DNA from: Paraburkholderia dilworthii
Lineage (GTDB): Bacteria > Pseudomonadota > Gammaproteobacteria > Burkholderiales > Burkholderiaceae
NCBI RefSeq assembly: GCF_000472525.1
Contig: NZ_AWZT01000043.1
Location: 180-61,059 of the forward strand
DNA length: 60,880 bases
Direction: 5' to 3'
In this document: positions 8,594 through 17,796 of the stretch, piece by piece
Numbering within the stretch: the first letter of the stretch is position 1
Layout: each line of letters opens with the position of its first letter
Notes under the pieces: model-generated
What the model saw: only the letters and a program-made list of their open reading frames with translations
Databases searched by the model: none
What the model was told of the DNA's origin: nothing
Position numbers and translations under genes: made by a program

Positions 8594-11500
8594 ATGAAGA
8601 AAGCATCACTGAATCACGTCTATCGGCTGGTATGGAATACCACGATTGGTGCATTCGTCGCCGTAGCAGAGAACACGAACGCTCGCGGCAAACGCAGCGC
8701 ACGTAGCGCGGCCCTGCTCGCAGTCCTCGGTGTCGTTGCCGTGGCAGACGCAGCGTACGCAGCCCCGCCGCTTCCGACTGGCGGTCACATCGTGGCGGGC
8801 CAAGGCTCGATCACGCAAAACGGTTCGTCCATGACCATCACGCAGAATTCCGGGAAGATGGTCACGAACTGGAACGGCTTTGACATTGGTCAAGGCAATT
8901 CCGTCACGTTCGCACAACCGAACAGCGCGGCCGTTTCGCTAAACCGTGTCATCGGCGGTAACGGTGCCAGCCAGATTCTTGGCAACATGAACGCGAACGG
9001 CCAAGTATGGCTGATCAACCCCGGTGGCGTGGTCATCGGCAAGGGCGCGACCATCAACGTCGCGGGTCTCGTTGCTTCGAGCGCGAACATCAGCGACAGC
9101 GACTTCCTCGCGGGCAAAACGAAGTTCACCGGAGCAATGGGGAACATCGTCAACCAAGGCAAGATCAACAGCCAAAGTGTCGTCGCCCTGATCGGTCAGC
9201 AAGTCACGAACCAAGGCACCATCAACGCGAAGGGCGTTGCGCTTGCAGCCGGGCAGGATGTCAATCTGGACTTCGACGGCGACGGTCTGGTCAGCGTTCA
9301 AGTCACGAAGGGCGCTCTCGACGCACTGGTGAGCAACGAAGGTCAGATTTCGGCTGACGGCTCCGCAGTGGTCCTGACGGCGCGTGCTGCTGACGCGGCT
9401 ATTAGCAGCGTCGTCAACAACACTGGCGTGATTGAAGCGCGTTCGCTGCAATCGAAGAACGGTCGTATCGTTCTGGACAACGACGCAGCAAACGGCAATA
9501 CGACCGTGGCAGGAACGCTGAATGTCTCGTCGGCTGACGGCGTGGGCGGTAATGTGGTGATCGAAGGCAAGACCGTCGCGATCGACAATGCGGCGATCAA
9601 GGCGGATGGTGCATTGGGCGGCGGTACCATCAAGATCGGTGGTGGTCTCCGCGGTGAAGACACGACGGTCAACAATGCGACGACGGTCACGACGGGCAAG
9701 AACGTCGTTCTCTCGGCAGACGCCACCCAAAAGGGCGACGGCGGTACGATCGTGGCCTGGTCGGACGGCACAAATGCGTTCTCGGGCGAGATTTTCATCC
9801 GTGGCGGCAAGAACGGCGGTAACGGTGGTTTCGCTGAAGTCTCGGGTCTCGGTAGCCTGACTTATAGAGGCTATACCAATGGCTTGTCCGCGCACGGTTT
9901 GACTGGAACCCTGCTTCTTGACCCGACGCGCATTGATGTTTATGGCGGCTCCGATCCCAATGGCGGGACAAACGTCACGGGTGCTGCCGTTTATGAAAAG
10001 TCGCTCGAAGCCCAAGATGTGTCGGTGGTGTTGTCGGTAAACGCCAAGGGTAGCTCCACGATCACCAATGGTATTAGCGATGGCGCAGGTGCAGGCGTTA
10101 TCGAGTTTCACGACCTGAATGGTAATGGTGGTGACGGCAAGATCACGATGAAGCCCAATGTCAGCTTCACGGCTCAAGCTGATGGCGGGGTTAATCCCTC
10201 GAACTCGTCCAATGGATTGGATACATCGAATAGAATTTTATTCGATAATTCGCACAACACCCTTGAAGTTTCGGGAACCGGTCACATCCTCATTGAGGCA
10301 GGTGCGCTCGGCGGTGGTGCCATCGGTAATGGGGGAAATGATCCGACTACCAATCGGGGCGTATTCAATCTGATCGCCCACGGTGGCTTGGACGCAACTG
10401 GCAAATCCACATCCACGAGCGCTTACGACAGCACCAATTGGGCGGGCGTGAATACGGCTACGCCGGGCGCAGGGACGATTACGCTTCTGGGCGCAGACGG
10501 TCTCGCCATTTCTGGCGACCTGACGACGTATTGCGGGTACGTCTACCTCCATGCTGATTCGGATCACGCAGGTGGCGGCAATCTGGTGGTCAGCAGCAAG
10601 ATCAAGACCAACGGCGGCGATTTTAACTACGCTTGGGGTTTCAGCTCGGGCCAAACCGCCACGTTCACCTACGGTAGTGCCGTCGATCTGGTCTGTACCG
10701 ATGGTAGCTGCTCTCGTCAAGCGGGCACGTTCCGGGCTGTTCCGGATGCAGGGGGTCCGGGTGGAACGAAACCCGCCAACACCACGATTCTCGGCGGTGA
10801 TCTTAACGTAGGCGGTAACGTCAATACCTCTGGTTGGGAGATTCACGGCGGCGCTACGATCAAGACGGACAAGGACAGCACCGTCACGCTCGACTCGGGT
10901 ACGAAGCTCGACCCGTCGGTTCTGGACAGGACCGGCGCGGCAACGACCACCACGGGTCTCGTCGGTCTGGAAGGTGGCACGATCGCAATCAGCCACACGG
11001 GCGTGACGGGCCTCACGACGACCGGTCTGCAACTGAAGTCGGCCGACAAGGGCACGAACATCTTCGTCAGCAACGACCAAGGTGTGGTCCTCGGTAACGG
11101 CACGGTCAACCGCGACGGTTCGGTTACCGGCAACACGACTTCGAGCACGTTCCTGAGCGCAAGCGATCTCGCTTATCTGCAACAGCAAGGCACGCCTTCG
11201 CTGGCGATCGGCAGCACTGATCATCTCGGTACGATCGAAGTCGGTCACATGGATGGTACGTCCTCGCCCTTCACCTTCAACGCATCCGGTCAAGTTGGCC
11301 TGATCGGTGGCACGGCTGTCGTGAATGGTGCGGTCACGAACAACAACGGTTCCGTGTTCATCCAGGCAGCGGATTCCGTTGACCACAACACGGCCAATGT
11401 CGGCAGCGATGCAAACGCAGACCAAACGGCAACGAGCACGGGCCGTGGCAACGTCGTGATCACGCAGAATGGCACGGTCACGGCCAAGACGAACGCGATC

Positions 11501-14500
11501 CTCGCAGCAGCAACGGCAGACCACAAGTCCACCGACGTGGAAGAGTCGCAAGGCGGCAACTTCGTGAACGACCGTGGCTCGGATGCGATGACAATAGGGA
11601 CGGGCGGTCGTTGGCTCGTCTACTCCACGACGCCGGACAAGGATGTCGGCCGCGATCTGGACGTCGATTTCAAGGTCTATGAAGCCACGTATAAGGAGTC
11701 GGACGGCACGTACAAGAACGTCAACGGCGGATGGGTCGGCACTGACGTTGCATCGCTCGATGACCGTGGTCAACCGGACCTGAATGGTGCCATCACCGAT
11801 CCGGTCGGCAATCGTGCGGACCTCGTTCAAATCCTGAACGGCGACCAGGCGGGCAAGAACGGTTACCTGTACTCGCGTTCGGCAGTCCTGACCGGTAAGC
11901 TTGTCGGCAGCGTCACGAAGACATATGACGGCACGACCGCCACGCAAACGAACACGACCGTTGTCACGGATGCCAATGGTACGCAAACGGGCAACACGGT
12001 TACGCTCGGTAACGTCGCGGTCTCGGGCCTGATCGGTATTGACGGCGACAACGTTCCGCTCGCAATCCTGAATGACGCGAACCTGGCGAACGCACAATTC
12101 AGCGACAAGAACGCAGGTACGGACAAGACCGTTACGCTGTCCGGTGTGAAGCTGGGCGTCGCGCAGAACCAAGGCAGCACGAACCCGGACGGCTCGAAGG
12201 TCGTGCAGGTCTATGGCTACCGTCTCGCGGAAGACACGCTTTCAGGTGACATCGGCACGATCACGCCGAAGGCCCTCACGAGCGTTACGACCGTGGACGG
12301 CAAGGTCTACGACGGCAACACGGCGACCACGGCTCACACGACCGTTACTGGCGTTATTGCTGACGACAACGTGAGCGCGGCTGCAAGCGGCCAGTTTGCA
12401 GACAAGAATGCGGGCGTCGGCAAGAATGTGACGGTCACTACGTCGCTGACGGGCAACGACGCGGGCAACTATGTACTGGCCTCGGGTTCGCAGGACGCAA
12501 CGCTGCAGATGACCGCCGATATCAGCAAACGCGCAATCACGGGCACGGCTGCTGCGCAGGACAAGGTTTACGACGGCACGAACCGTGCGGACCTGACGAA
12601 CGTGGCACTGAACACGGCTGGCATTGTTGAGCACGATGACCTGTTCATCTCGGGTAATACCGGTTCGTTCTCTGACAAGAATGCCGGTGCGGGCAAGTCT
12701 GTTGTCGGTTCCGGTCTGTCGCTGGCTGGTGCAGACGCACAGAACTACGATTTGACGACGACGGTCACGGGTGCTTCGATCACGCAGAAGACGATCACGG
12801 CAAGCGCTACGGCCCAGAACAAGGTCTACGATGCGACGACCACGGCCACGATCGGTGCAATCACGCTGAATGGCACCATTAACGGCGACAACATCGATTC
12901 GACTGCGACGGGCGCTACGTTCGAAGACAAGAACGCAGGTACGGGCAAGGCTGTCCACGCAACGGGCCTCGGTCTGACGGGTGCCGACGCCAACAACTAC
13001 GTTCTCGCGAACGACGAGGTTGCGCACGCCAACATCGATTCGAAGGTCATCACGGCTACCGCGAACGCAAAGGACAAGACCTATGACGGCAACGTCACGG
13101 CTGACCTGAGCAACGTGAAGCTGCTTGGTGTCATCGGTAACGATGTTGTTGCCGCAGACGGCACGACCGGCAAATTCGACACGAAGAACGTCGGGAAGTC
13201 CAAATCCGTCAACGGCGAAGGTCTCTCGCTCGTGGGTGACGACTCGGGCAACTACGTTCTGGACACGAACCACGAAGTCGCTACGGCAAACATCACGCCG
13301 AAGTCGATCACGTTGACGGCTACCGCATCCGATAAGGTCTACGACGGCAATACGGTCGCAGACCTGACGAATGCGCACGCCAACGACGTCGTGGCAGGCG
13401 ATGATCTGCGTGTGGACGGGACGGTCGGTACTTTCGCAGACAAGAACGCAGGCAAGGGCAAGTCGGTCAACGGCAGTGGCTTGACGCTCGCAGGCGAAGA
13501 CGCGCAGAACTACGTCTTCGATAACAAGGCGGAAGTCGGTAAGGCTGCGATCACGCCGAAGTCGATCGAAGCGTCTGCGAAGGCCGATAACAAGGTCTAC
13601 GACGGCAACACTATCGCTCAGCTGTCCGACGTGAAGCTCTCCGGTCTGGTGGACGGTGACGACATCCGTGCAGAAGGCTCGAACGGCGACTTCGACAACC
13701 GCAACGCAGGCAAGAACAAGTCGGTGAACGGCTCCGGTCTGGTCCTGACCGGCAACGACGCAAATAACTATTCGCTGGACACGTCGAAGGAAGTTGCGAA
13801 GGCTGACATCGGCCAGAAGGTCATCACCGCGACCGGTTCTGCGGAGGACAAGTCGTATGATGGCAGGACGGTTGCAGCAGTGGGCGATCTGGCGCTACAT
13901 GGAGTGCTTACGGGCGATCAGGTCTCGATCGTCGGCAATACCGGCAGGTTCGACAACAGCAACGTCGGCACGAACAAGCCGGTGAACGGCGAAGGTCTGT
14001 CGTTGGCTGGCGCGGATGCGGGCAACTACATCCTCGACACGTCGGCTGTCGTCGCGCAAGCAGACGTTCGCCCGGCCTACAATCCGTCCGTGCTCGTTGC
14101 TGACGCCACGGGTGTGAACGGTACGGCGCAGGCCACGAAGAACGCAGGCAAGGTCGTCAGCGACCAGGCAATCGCGAAGACGGAAGTTCCGGCGCTCATC
14201 GTTGGGCTGCCGGTGACCCCGGCTCAACGTGGCGATGCAGTCGATATCGCTGACGGTGCGCTCTCGACTTCGGTCCTGCGTATGGACGGCAAGGCGAGCC
14301 TGGGGCTGAATGACGAACGTGAAGAACGCGCACAACGTAATACGCTCGTTGTGTTCCGCTCGGATCGTCCTGAAGCACTGGACAACCGTGGCACGTTCCA
14401 CGTGGTCGATCGCGGCAACGCCATTGAACTGGAAGGTACGCCGAGCCTGAGCGACAAGACGCCGGACCTGAAGGGCAAGGGCAGCGACTGGAAGAATGGC

Positions 14501-14719
14501 ACGGTTGTTCGTGCAGACGGCGCGGTGACGGAATACCGCGTTCGGATGCTCAACGACGGTACGCTTGTCGTCATCGTCCCGAACGGCGTCAACGACAGCG
14601 ACGAAATCGCTGCGAGCTACGGTCTGGCCGTCGCGAAGAAGCAACTCGGTATCGGCGTCAAGGCAGTGAAAGCCGTCGTTATCGAAGCACGCAACGGTAA
14701 CGGCGCGAGCAACGCCTGA
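8594..14719 (+). CDS. TpsA: filamentous haemagglutinin-type adhesin with YDG repeats
   Basis: A 2041-residue secreted two-partner protein. Residues 1-35 are an extended signal peptide region (ESPR; NHVYRLVWNTTIGAFVAVAE), followed by a hydrophobic core and cleavage after about AAYA. The TPS secretion domain covers about residues 57-300 with WLINPGGVVIGKGATINVAG, the equivalent of the NPNGI-type motif. A beta-helical region continues to about residue 1100, then eight YDG-type repeats (residues about 1100-1825) and a unique C-terminal domain of about 215 residues. AAAAGGACC precedes the start. I see no VENN motif or contact-dependent toxin module, so adhesion or biofilm matrix function is more likely than inhibition. 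The only cysteines I noticed are three, near residues 646, 701 and 706. Confidence 0.93.
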   Translation: MKKASLNHVYRLVWNTTIGAFVAVAENTNARGKRSARSAALLAVLGVVAVADAAYAAPPLPTGGHIVAGQGSITQNGSSMTITQNSGKMVTNWNGFDIGQGNSVTFAQPNSAAVSLNRVIGGNGASQILGNMNANGQVWLINPGGVVIGKGATINVAGLVASSANISDSDFLAGKTKFTGAMGNIVNQGKINSQSVVALIGQQVTNQGTINAKGVALAAGQDVNLDFDGDGLVSVQVTKGALDALVSNEGQISADGSAVVLTARAADAAISSVVNNTGVIEARSLQSKNGRIVLDNDAANGNTTVAGTLNVSSADGVGGNVVIEGKTVAIDNAAIKADGALGGGTIKIGGGLRGEDTTVNNATTVTTGKNVVLSADATQKGDGGTIVAWSDGTNAFSGEIFIRGGKNGGNGGFAEVSGLGSLTYRGYTNGLSAHGLTGTLLLDPTRIDVYGGSDPNGGTNVTGAAVYEKSLEAQDVSVVLSVNAKGSSTITNGISDGAGAGVIEFHDLNGNGGDGKITMKPNVSFTAQADGGVNPSNSSNGLDTSNRILFDNSHNTLEVSGTGHILIEAGALGGGAIGNGGNDPTTNRGVFNLIAHGGLDATGKSTSTSAYDSTNWAGVNTATPGAGTITLLGADGLAISGDLTTYCGYVYLHADSDHAGGGNLVVSSKIKTNGGDFNYAWGFSSGQTATFTYGSAVDLVCTDGSCSRQAGTFRAVPDAGGPGGTKPANTTILGGDLNVGGNVNTSGWEIHGGATIKTDKDSTVTLDSGTKLDPSVLDRTGAATTTTGLVGLEGGTIAISHTGVTGLTTTGLQLKSADKGTNIFVSNDQGVVLGNGTVNRDGSVTGNTTSSTFLSASDLAYLQQQGTPSLAIGSTDHLGTIEVGHMDGTSSPFTFNASGQVGLIGGTAVVNGAVTNNNGSVFIQAADSVDHNTANVGSDANADQTATSTGRGNVVITQNGTVTAKTNAILAAATADHKSTDVEESQGGNFVNDRGSDAMTIGTGGRWLVYSTTPDKDVGRDLDVDFKVYEATYKESDGTYKNVNGGWVGTDVASLDDRGQPDLNGAITDPVGNRADLVQILNGDQAGKNGYLYSRSAVLTGKLVGSVTKTYDGTTATQTNTTVVTDANGTQTGNTVTLGNVAVSGLIGIDGDNVPLAILNDANLANAQFSDKNAGTDKTVTLSGVKLGVAQNQGSTNPDGSKVVQVYGYRLAEDTLSGDIGTITPKALTSVTTVDGKVYDGNTATTAHTTVTGVIADDNVSAAASGQFADKNAGVGKNVTVTTSLTGNDAGNYVLASGSQDATLQMTADISKRAITGTAAAQDKVYDGTNRADLTNVALNTAGIVEHDDLFISGNTGSFSDKNAGAGKSVVGSGLSLAGADAQNYDLTTTVTGASITQKTITASATAQNKVYDATTTATIGAITLNGTINGDNIDSTATGATFEDKNAGTGKAVHATGLGLTGADANNYVLANDEVAHANIDSKVITATANAKDKTYDGNVTADLSNVKLLGVIGNDVVAADGTTGKFDTKNVGKSKSVNGEGLSLVGDDSGNYVLDTNHEVATANITPKSITLTATASDKVYDGNTVADLTNAHANDVVAGDDLRVDGTVGTFADKNAGKGKSVNGSGLTLAGEDAQNYVFDNKAEVGKAAITPKSIEASAKADNKVYDGNTIAQLSDVKLSGLVDGDDIRAEGSNGDFDNRNAGKNKSVNGSGLVLTGNDANNYSLDTSKEVAKADIGQKVITATGSAEDKSYDGRTVAAVGDLALHGVLTGDQVSIVGNTGRFDNSNVGTNKPVNGEGLSLAGADAGNYILDTSAVVAQADVRPAYNPSVLVADATGVNGTAQATKNAGKVVSDQAIAKTEVPALIVGLPVTPAQRGDAVDIADGALSTSVLRMDGKASLGLNDEREERAQRNTLVVFRSDRPEALDNRGTFHVVDRGNAIELEGTPSLSDKTPDLKGKGSDWKNGTVVRADGAVTEYRVRMLNDGTLVVIVPNGVNDSDEIAASYGLAVAKKQLGIGVKAVKAVVIEARNGNGASNA
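11911..14065 (+). repeat. Eight tandem YDG-domain repeats inside tpsA
   Basis: Each unit is about 86 residues (about 258 bp) and follows the same plan: DKxYDGNT near the start, then FxDKNAGxGKSV, LxGxDAxNYxL and a closing TPKxI. YDG cores begin near 11934, 12305, 12565, 12824, 13081, 13336, 13593 and 13852. The first two units are more divergent; the last six are similar enough at DNA level to recombine. YDG domains are found in large bacterial surface proteins and probably form a stalk. Unit number may vary between strains; that is inference. Confidence 0.85.
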
Positions 14720-14751
14720 CGCTGTAACCGCTGAAACTTAGCGGTCCCCGA

Positions 14752-14780
14752 AGCCCGGCGAGAAATCGCCGGGCTTTTTC
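14752..14780 (+). terminator. Rho-independent terminator of the tpsB-tpsA operon
   Basis: A perfect 9-bp stem (AGCCCGGCG, loop AGAAAT, CGCCGGGCT) is followed by a T-run ending TTTTTC, 33 bp after the tpsA stop codon. Confidence 0.93.
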
Positions 14781-15439
14781 GTTTGATTTTTTCTCAAATG
14801 ATGAACGGGAAATTTGTTGGCGTTCCGGGGCCGACAGAAGCGCAGCGGAGATCGCTGGTCAGCCGCACACGACGCCCGAACAGTTCATCGAAGAGCATCG
14901 CCTTCTCTTGACGTAAATGTCACCGCCGGCAGACGACCCGGAGCGCTGCTGCGTCGTAACCAGTTGACCGAGCGTATCGGTGAGAGGATTTCGGCATTCG
15001 CGGCAGGGGTCCTCCCGGACCGAGCGATCGGGCACCAAGGTGTGCGGCGAACCACTGGACGCGTCGCGCAAACATGGCGAAAGTGGTGCGCATAGACGCC
15101 CGTTAGGCATCAGAAAGCGGCCATTGCGGCCTTGCTGGCCCGATGGCGGCTACGGGTCGCATGTTGTCGATTGAGATCGAGAGAGGTCGAGCCGACGATG
15201 CGGATTGCATGAGGCAGTGCGCGGCCAACTCCGGCCGTTCGAACGAACTTCCATGACTGTCCGCTTACGGAAGGACTTGAGCCGTTAGTGTCTGGCGGTG
15301 TGCGAAACTTCTGGCGGCACAGCACACATTTTTTGTGCGGCGTCGACGGCAAACAAAGTCCTACGGCGAGTCAATCGGTCTACAGTCACGCTGTCACTAC
15401 GATCGGTTCACAGGGCGCTAACGCGACGTTCAATGGTGA
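14781..15439. other. No recognisable gene between the adhesin operon and the receiver remnant
   Basis: Short open frames occur on both strands (for example 14859-15110 and 15110-15352 on the minus strand) with no recognisable domains, poor starts and Arg/Ser-rich composition. I see no RNA gene or mobile-element end. Confidence 0.4.
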
Positions 15440-15744
15440 CCTCAACGATGGGCTGCAACTGCAGCGTCACCTAGCGGACTGGCGTGCCCATCACCTTCAT
15501 TACCGCGACCGACGATGAGACTGTTCGTGGGAAGGCTCTAGCGCGAGGTGCGGCGGGATACCTGAAAAAGCCGTTAAATAGCGCCCTATTAATGAGGGCT
15601 GTACAAATGGCACTGGGACTACCGGATCCCCGTAAAGCGCCACATCCCTTGGTCGCCTCAGTACCCATAACGGGGCTGCGTCCACTTCAGGGTTCTCTCC
15701 CGCTCGAAATCCGTGGCAACTGGCGCGTAAGATGGGTGCATTAG
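15440..15744 (+). pseudogene. Response-regulator receiver domain, frameshifted remnant
   Basis: Two frames read consecutively give a FixJ/NarL-style receiver: DGLQLQRHLADWR in one frame, then VPITFITATDDETVRGKALA and GAAGYLKKPLNSALL in the next. These correspond to the region after the phospho-acceptor Asp, beta-4 with its Thr, and the conserved Lys-Pro. The change of frame is near 15480-15495. The N-terminal acidic pocket and the phospho-acceptor are absent and no output domain follows. It lies 38 bp upstream of the intact histidine kinase on the same strand and is probably the dead partner of that kinase. Confidence 0.7.
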
Positions 15745-15782
15745 CCACTCCCATCACACCGATTTGCCGAGGAGACGCATAG

Positions 15783-16901
15783 ATGCGACTTGCTGACTTC
15801 ATCTCGCGGGACATGGAACGGATTCTGGCGCAGTGGGAAGCATTCGCAGCTACGCTCCTGCCAGCGGCGGAAAATATGGGGCCGCTGGCCTTACGCAACC
15901 ACGCGCAACAGATTCTGCAAGCCGTGGCGAAGGATCTGCAGACTTCGCAAACCAGGGAAGTGCAACGCGAAAAATCAATGGGGCAAGCCCCAGAGCTGAT
16001 GGAGGCGACCGAAACTGCTGCCGAGACTCACGCTGTCCTAAGGGCACAGGCCGGCTTTAACATTAATCAGCTCGCCGCTGAATACCGTGCACTGCGAGCG
16101 AGCGTGCTTCGCCTTTGGATGGACGATTGCGCGCCCGAGGCGCCTGATCTGAACGACATGGTGCGCTTCAACGAAGCGATCGACCAGGCACTTGCCGAAT
16201 CTGTCTCCTTTTTCAGTGGACACGTTGAACAAAGCCGAAACCTCTTCTTCGGCATGCTGGGCCACGATATGCGCAGCCCGCTTCAGGCGATACAGGTGAC
16301 TGCGTCCTACCTGGCGGCGCTGAAGGCCGGTGAGAAGGTGTCGGACGCTGCGACCCGTCTCATACGCAGCGGAGCCCGAATGCAAGCGCTGCTTGATGAC
16401 CTGAGCGATTTCAGCCGAACCAGACTGGGTCTCGGCATCAACGTGACGCGCACCAATATCAATCTGGCGGACATCGTGACGGACGAGCTGGACGAGTTGC
16501 GCGCAGTTCATTCAGACCGGCAGATTGACTTACATGTGAGTGGTGATTCGCAGGGAGTCTGGGACGCAAAGCGTCTGCAACAACTGCTCCAGAACCTTGT
16601 ACTCAACGCCATCAAGTACGGCGGACAGGACGCGCCAGTACGCGTGGAGGTGACCGGCTACTCAACCCATGTCTGCATCGACGTTAGAAACCGCGGACCT
16701 GCCATTGAACCTGCAACGCTTGGCTGCATGTTCAATCCCTTAGCGCGGGGGCCGGACCATCAAAGCAAATCCGACAAGGGAGAAAGCCTCGGACTAGGCC
16801 TGTATATCGCCAGCGAAATCGCCAAGGCCCATCACGGTTCGATCGAAGCGCGATCCAACGAAAGCGAAACTTCCTTTTCCGTGTCGCTCCCGCGCGAATG
16901 A
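15783..16901 (+). CDS. Sensor histidine kinase with RsbRD-like N-terminal domain
   Basis: A 372-residue cytoplasmic kinase without membrane segments or a signal peptide. Residues about 10-145 form an all-helical sensory region resembling RsbRD_N domains found in soluble Burkholderia kinases. The dimerisation helix carries the phospho-acceptor His161 in the context LGHDMRSPLQA. The HATPase domain shows the N box (NLVLNAIKYGG) and the G2 box (LGLGLYIASEIAKAH). The start ATG at 15783 matches the beginning of the N-terminal domain. No intact response regulator lies nearby; the receiver just upstream is broken, so the kinase now needs a partner elsewhere or is orphaned. The ligand is unknown. Confidence 0.88.
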   Translation: MRLADFISRDMERILAQWEAFAATLLPAAENMGPLALRNHAQQILQAVAKDLQTSQTREVQREKSMGQAPELMEATETAAETHAVLRAQAGFNINQLAAEYRALRASVLRLWMDDCAPEAPDLNDMVRFNEAIDQALAESVSFFSGHVEQSRNLFFGMLGHDMRSPLQAIQVTASYLAALKAGEKVSDAATRLIRSGARMQALLDDLSDFSRTRLGLGINVTRTNINLADIVTDELDELRAVHSDRQIDLHVSGDSQGVWDAKRLQQLLQNLVLNAIKYGGQDAPVRVEVTGYSTHVCIDVRNRGPAIEPATLGCMFNPLARGPDHQSKSDKGESLGLGLYIASEIAKAHHGSIEARSNESETSFSVSLPRE

Positions 16902-17162
16902 GACCATAACAGGGCGTTGATGGCTCATTGCAGAGGAAGCTCGAACCGCGCCATACGGGTGTCGCGGTCACCTGTTGCCATGAAAGCGGTCATGCATCTA
17001 ATGAGGTCTGAAAGTCCGCTTCGGGTCGGACTGGACCGGCCGCGATTCGTCACGGTTCGGCCAGACGGGGCCGTTCCGCGGAGGCGGTTCGACGGAGAAG
17101 GTCAGATCGTCGACAACGAACGGGCCGGTCCATTTTCGCCATAGATGTATTCCGAGGAGAAC

Positions 17163-17240
17163 ATGCAAGCTGATTACGCATTCCCGATACACACTGCGTT
17201 GCATGGCTATCTAAGCGCGATTGGCCTTCCTTGGAATTGA
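17163..17240 (+). CDS. 25-codon ORF with strong ribosome binding site, overlapping the next frame
   Basis: An ATG at 17163 follows AGGAGA with 3-bp spacing and encodes a 25-residue peptide (begins MQADYAFPIHTALHGYLSAI) that ends at 17240. It overlaps the longer frame at 17221-17580 in a different phase. It is either a leader/coupling ORF or the true N-terminus of that protein separated by a frameshift. The good start signal and the missing start of the next frame favour the second view. Confidence 0.4.
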   Translation: MQADYAFPIHTALHGYLSAIGLPWN

Positions 17241-17580
17241 ACTGGAGTTCATCAGGTTACTCGATGGCGATGTCGGCACCAAGTATGGATGGATCGGCCG
17301 CTCAGGCGACTGTTCTGCGCTGATTTCTTTCAGTTCGGAGCTCTACGTAGTTCCGGTGGAAGATGTCGTTCAACTTGAAGTTGTGCGAGTATGCCCCGCA
17401 AAGGGACCTGGTGGCTCGTGGCTGCAGGTGCGGTGCCGAAGTAAAACATTGCAGAATGAGCTCAAAACTCTCACGATCTGCGAGGCGGAAGGGCCTGACG
17501 ATCTGAGTGAACTTGCTGCGACGATAGCAAGCGCCATCGGGAAGCCATTCGCGTTGCTGCCTTACGCCTCCGACTGCTAA
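17221..17580 (+). CDS. Hypothetical protein, possibly lacking its N-terminus through a frameshift
   Basis: A 119-residue soluble protein of unknown family, with coding-like composition from about residue 10 (DGDVGTKYGWIGRSGDCSAL, VVPVEDVVQLEVVRVCP). A stop codon lies just upstream in frame, so the only available start is TTG at 17221, which has no ribosome binding site of its own. The preceding ORF (17163-17240) has an excellent ribosome binding site and runs into this frame out of phase. One indel would fuse the two into a protein of about 135 residues. Translational coupling from the upstream ORF is the alternative. Confidence 0.45.
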   Translation: MAFLGIELEFIRLLDGDVGTKYGWIGRSGDCSALISFSSELYVVPVEDVVQLEVVRVCPAKGPGGSWLQVRCRSKTLQNELKTLTICEAEGPDDLSELAATIASAIGKPFALLPYASDC

Positions 17581-17602
17581 ACGTGCATAATCGACGAGCG
17601 AC

Positions 17603-17722
17603 ATGGTGGAGAGCATCACGCCGAAGGACGAATCGAGCGTGCTCATCACGGTCACGTCGAATGGACACACGGGGATTTACATCGAGACCATCGACGACTT
17701 CCGCTCGCTGGCAGGCGCCTGA
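17603..17722 (+). CDS. Possible 39-residue small protein
   Basis: An ATG at 17603 opens a short frame (MVESITPKDESSVLITVTSN, then TGIYIETIDDFRSLAGA) that reads like protein but is too short for family assignment. It could be the C-terminal end of a lost gene. It ends before the hairpin downstream of the YceI genes. No clear ribosome binding site. Confidence 0.3.
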   Translation: MVESITPKDESSVLITVTSNGHTGIYIETIDDFRSLAGA

Positions 17723-17766
17723 TAGCAAGCGCCATTCGATGCACGCGCTAACACGGCGGGCCAGCA

Positions 17767-17790
17767 GGCGGGCGCGTAGCAGCGCCCGCC
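17767..17790 (-). terminator. Hairpin downstream of the YceI pair
   Basis: A perfect 9-bp inverted repeat (GGCGGGCGC, 6-base loop, GCGCCCGCC) begins seven bases past the stop codon of the promoter-distal YceI gene. A T-run on the minus strand is missing, so termination strength is uncertain. Confidence 0.5.
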
Positions 17791-17796
17791 GCGACT

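Noticed and set aside
10238..12172. A 644-codon minus-strand frame opposite tpsA
   Set aside because: Shadow of the repetitive adhesin; its apparent repeats only mirror the plus-strand repeats.
11911..14065. The tandem repeats as a possible CRISPR array or integron-type repeat
   Set aside because: Units are about 258 bp, in frame and protein-coding (YDG domains), with no short repeats separated by unique spacers.
14500..14719. A contact-dependent inhibition toxin at the end of TpsA
   Set aside because: No VENN motif, no toxin-like C-terminus and no small immunity gene follows; a terminator closes the operon instead.
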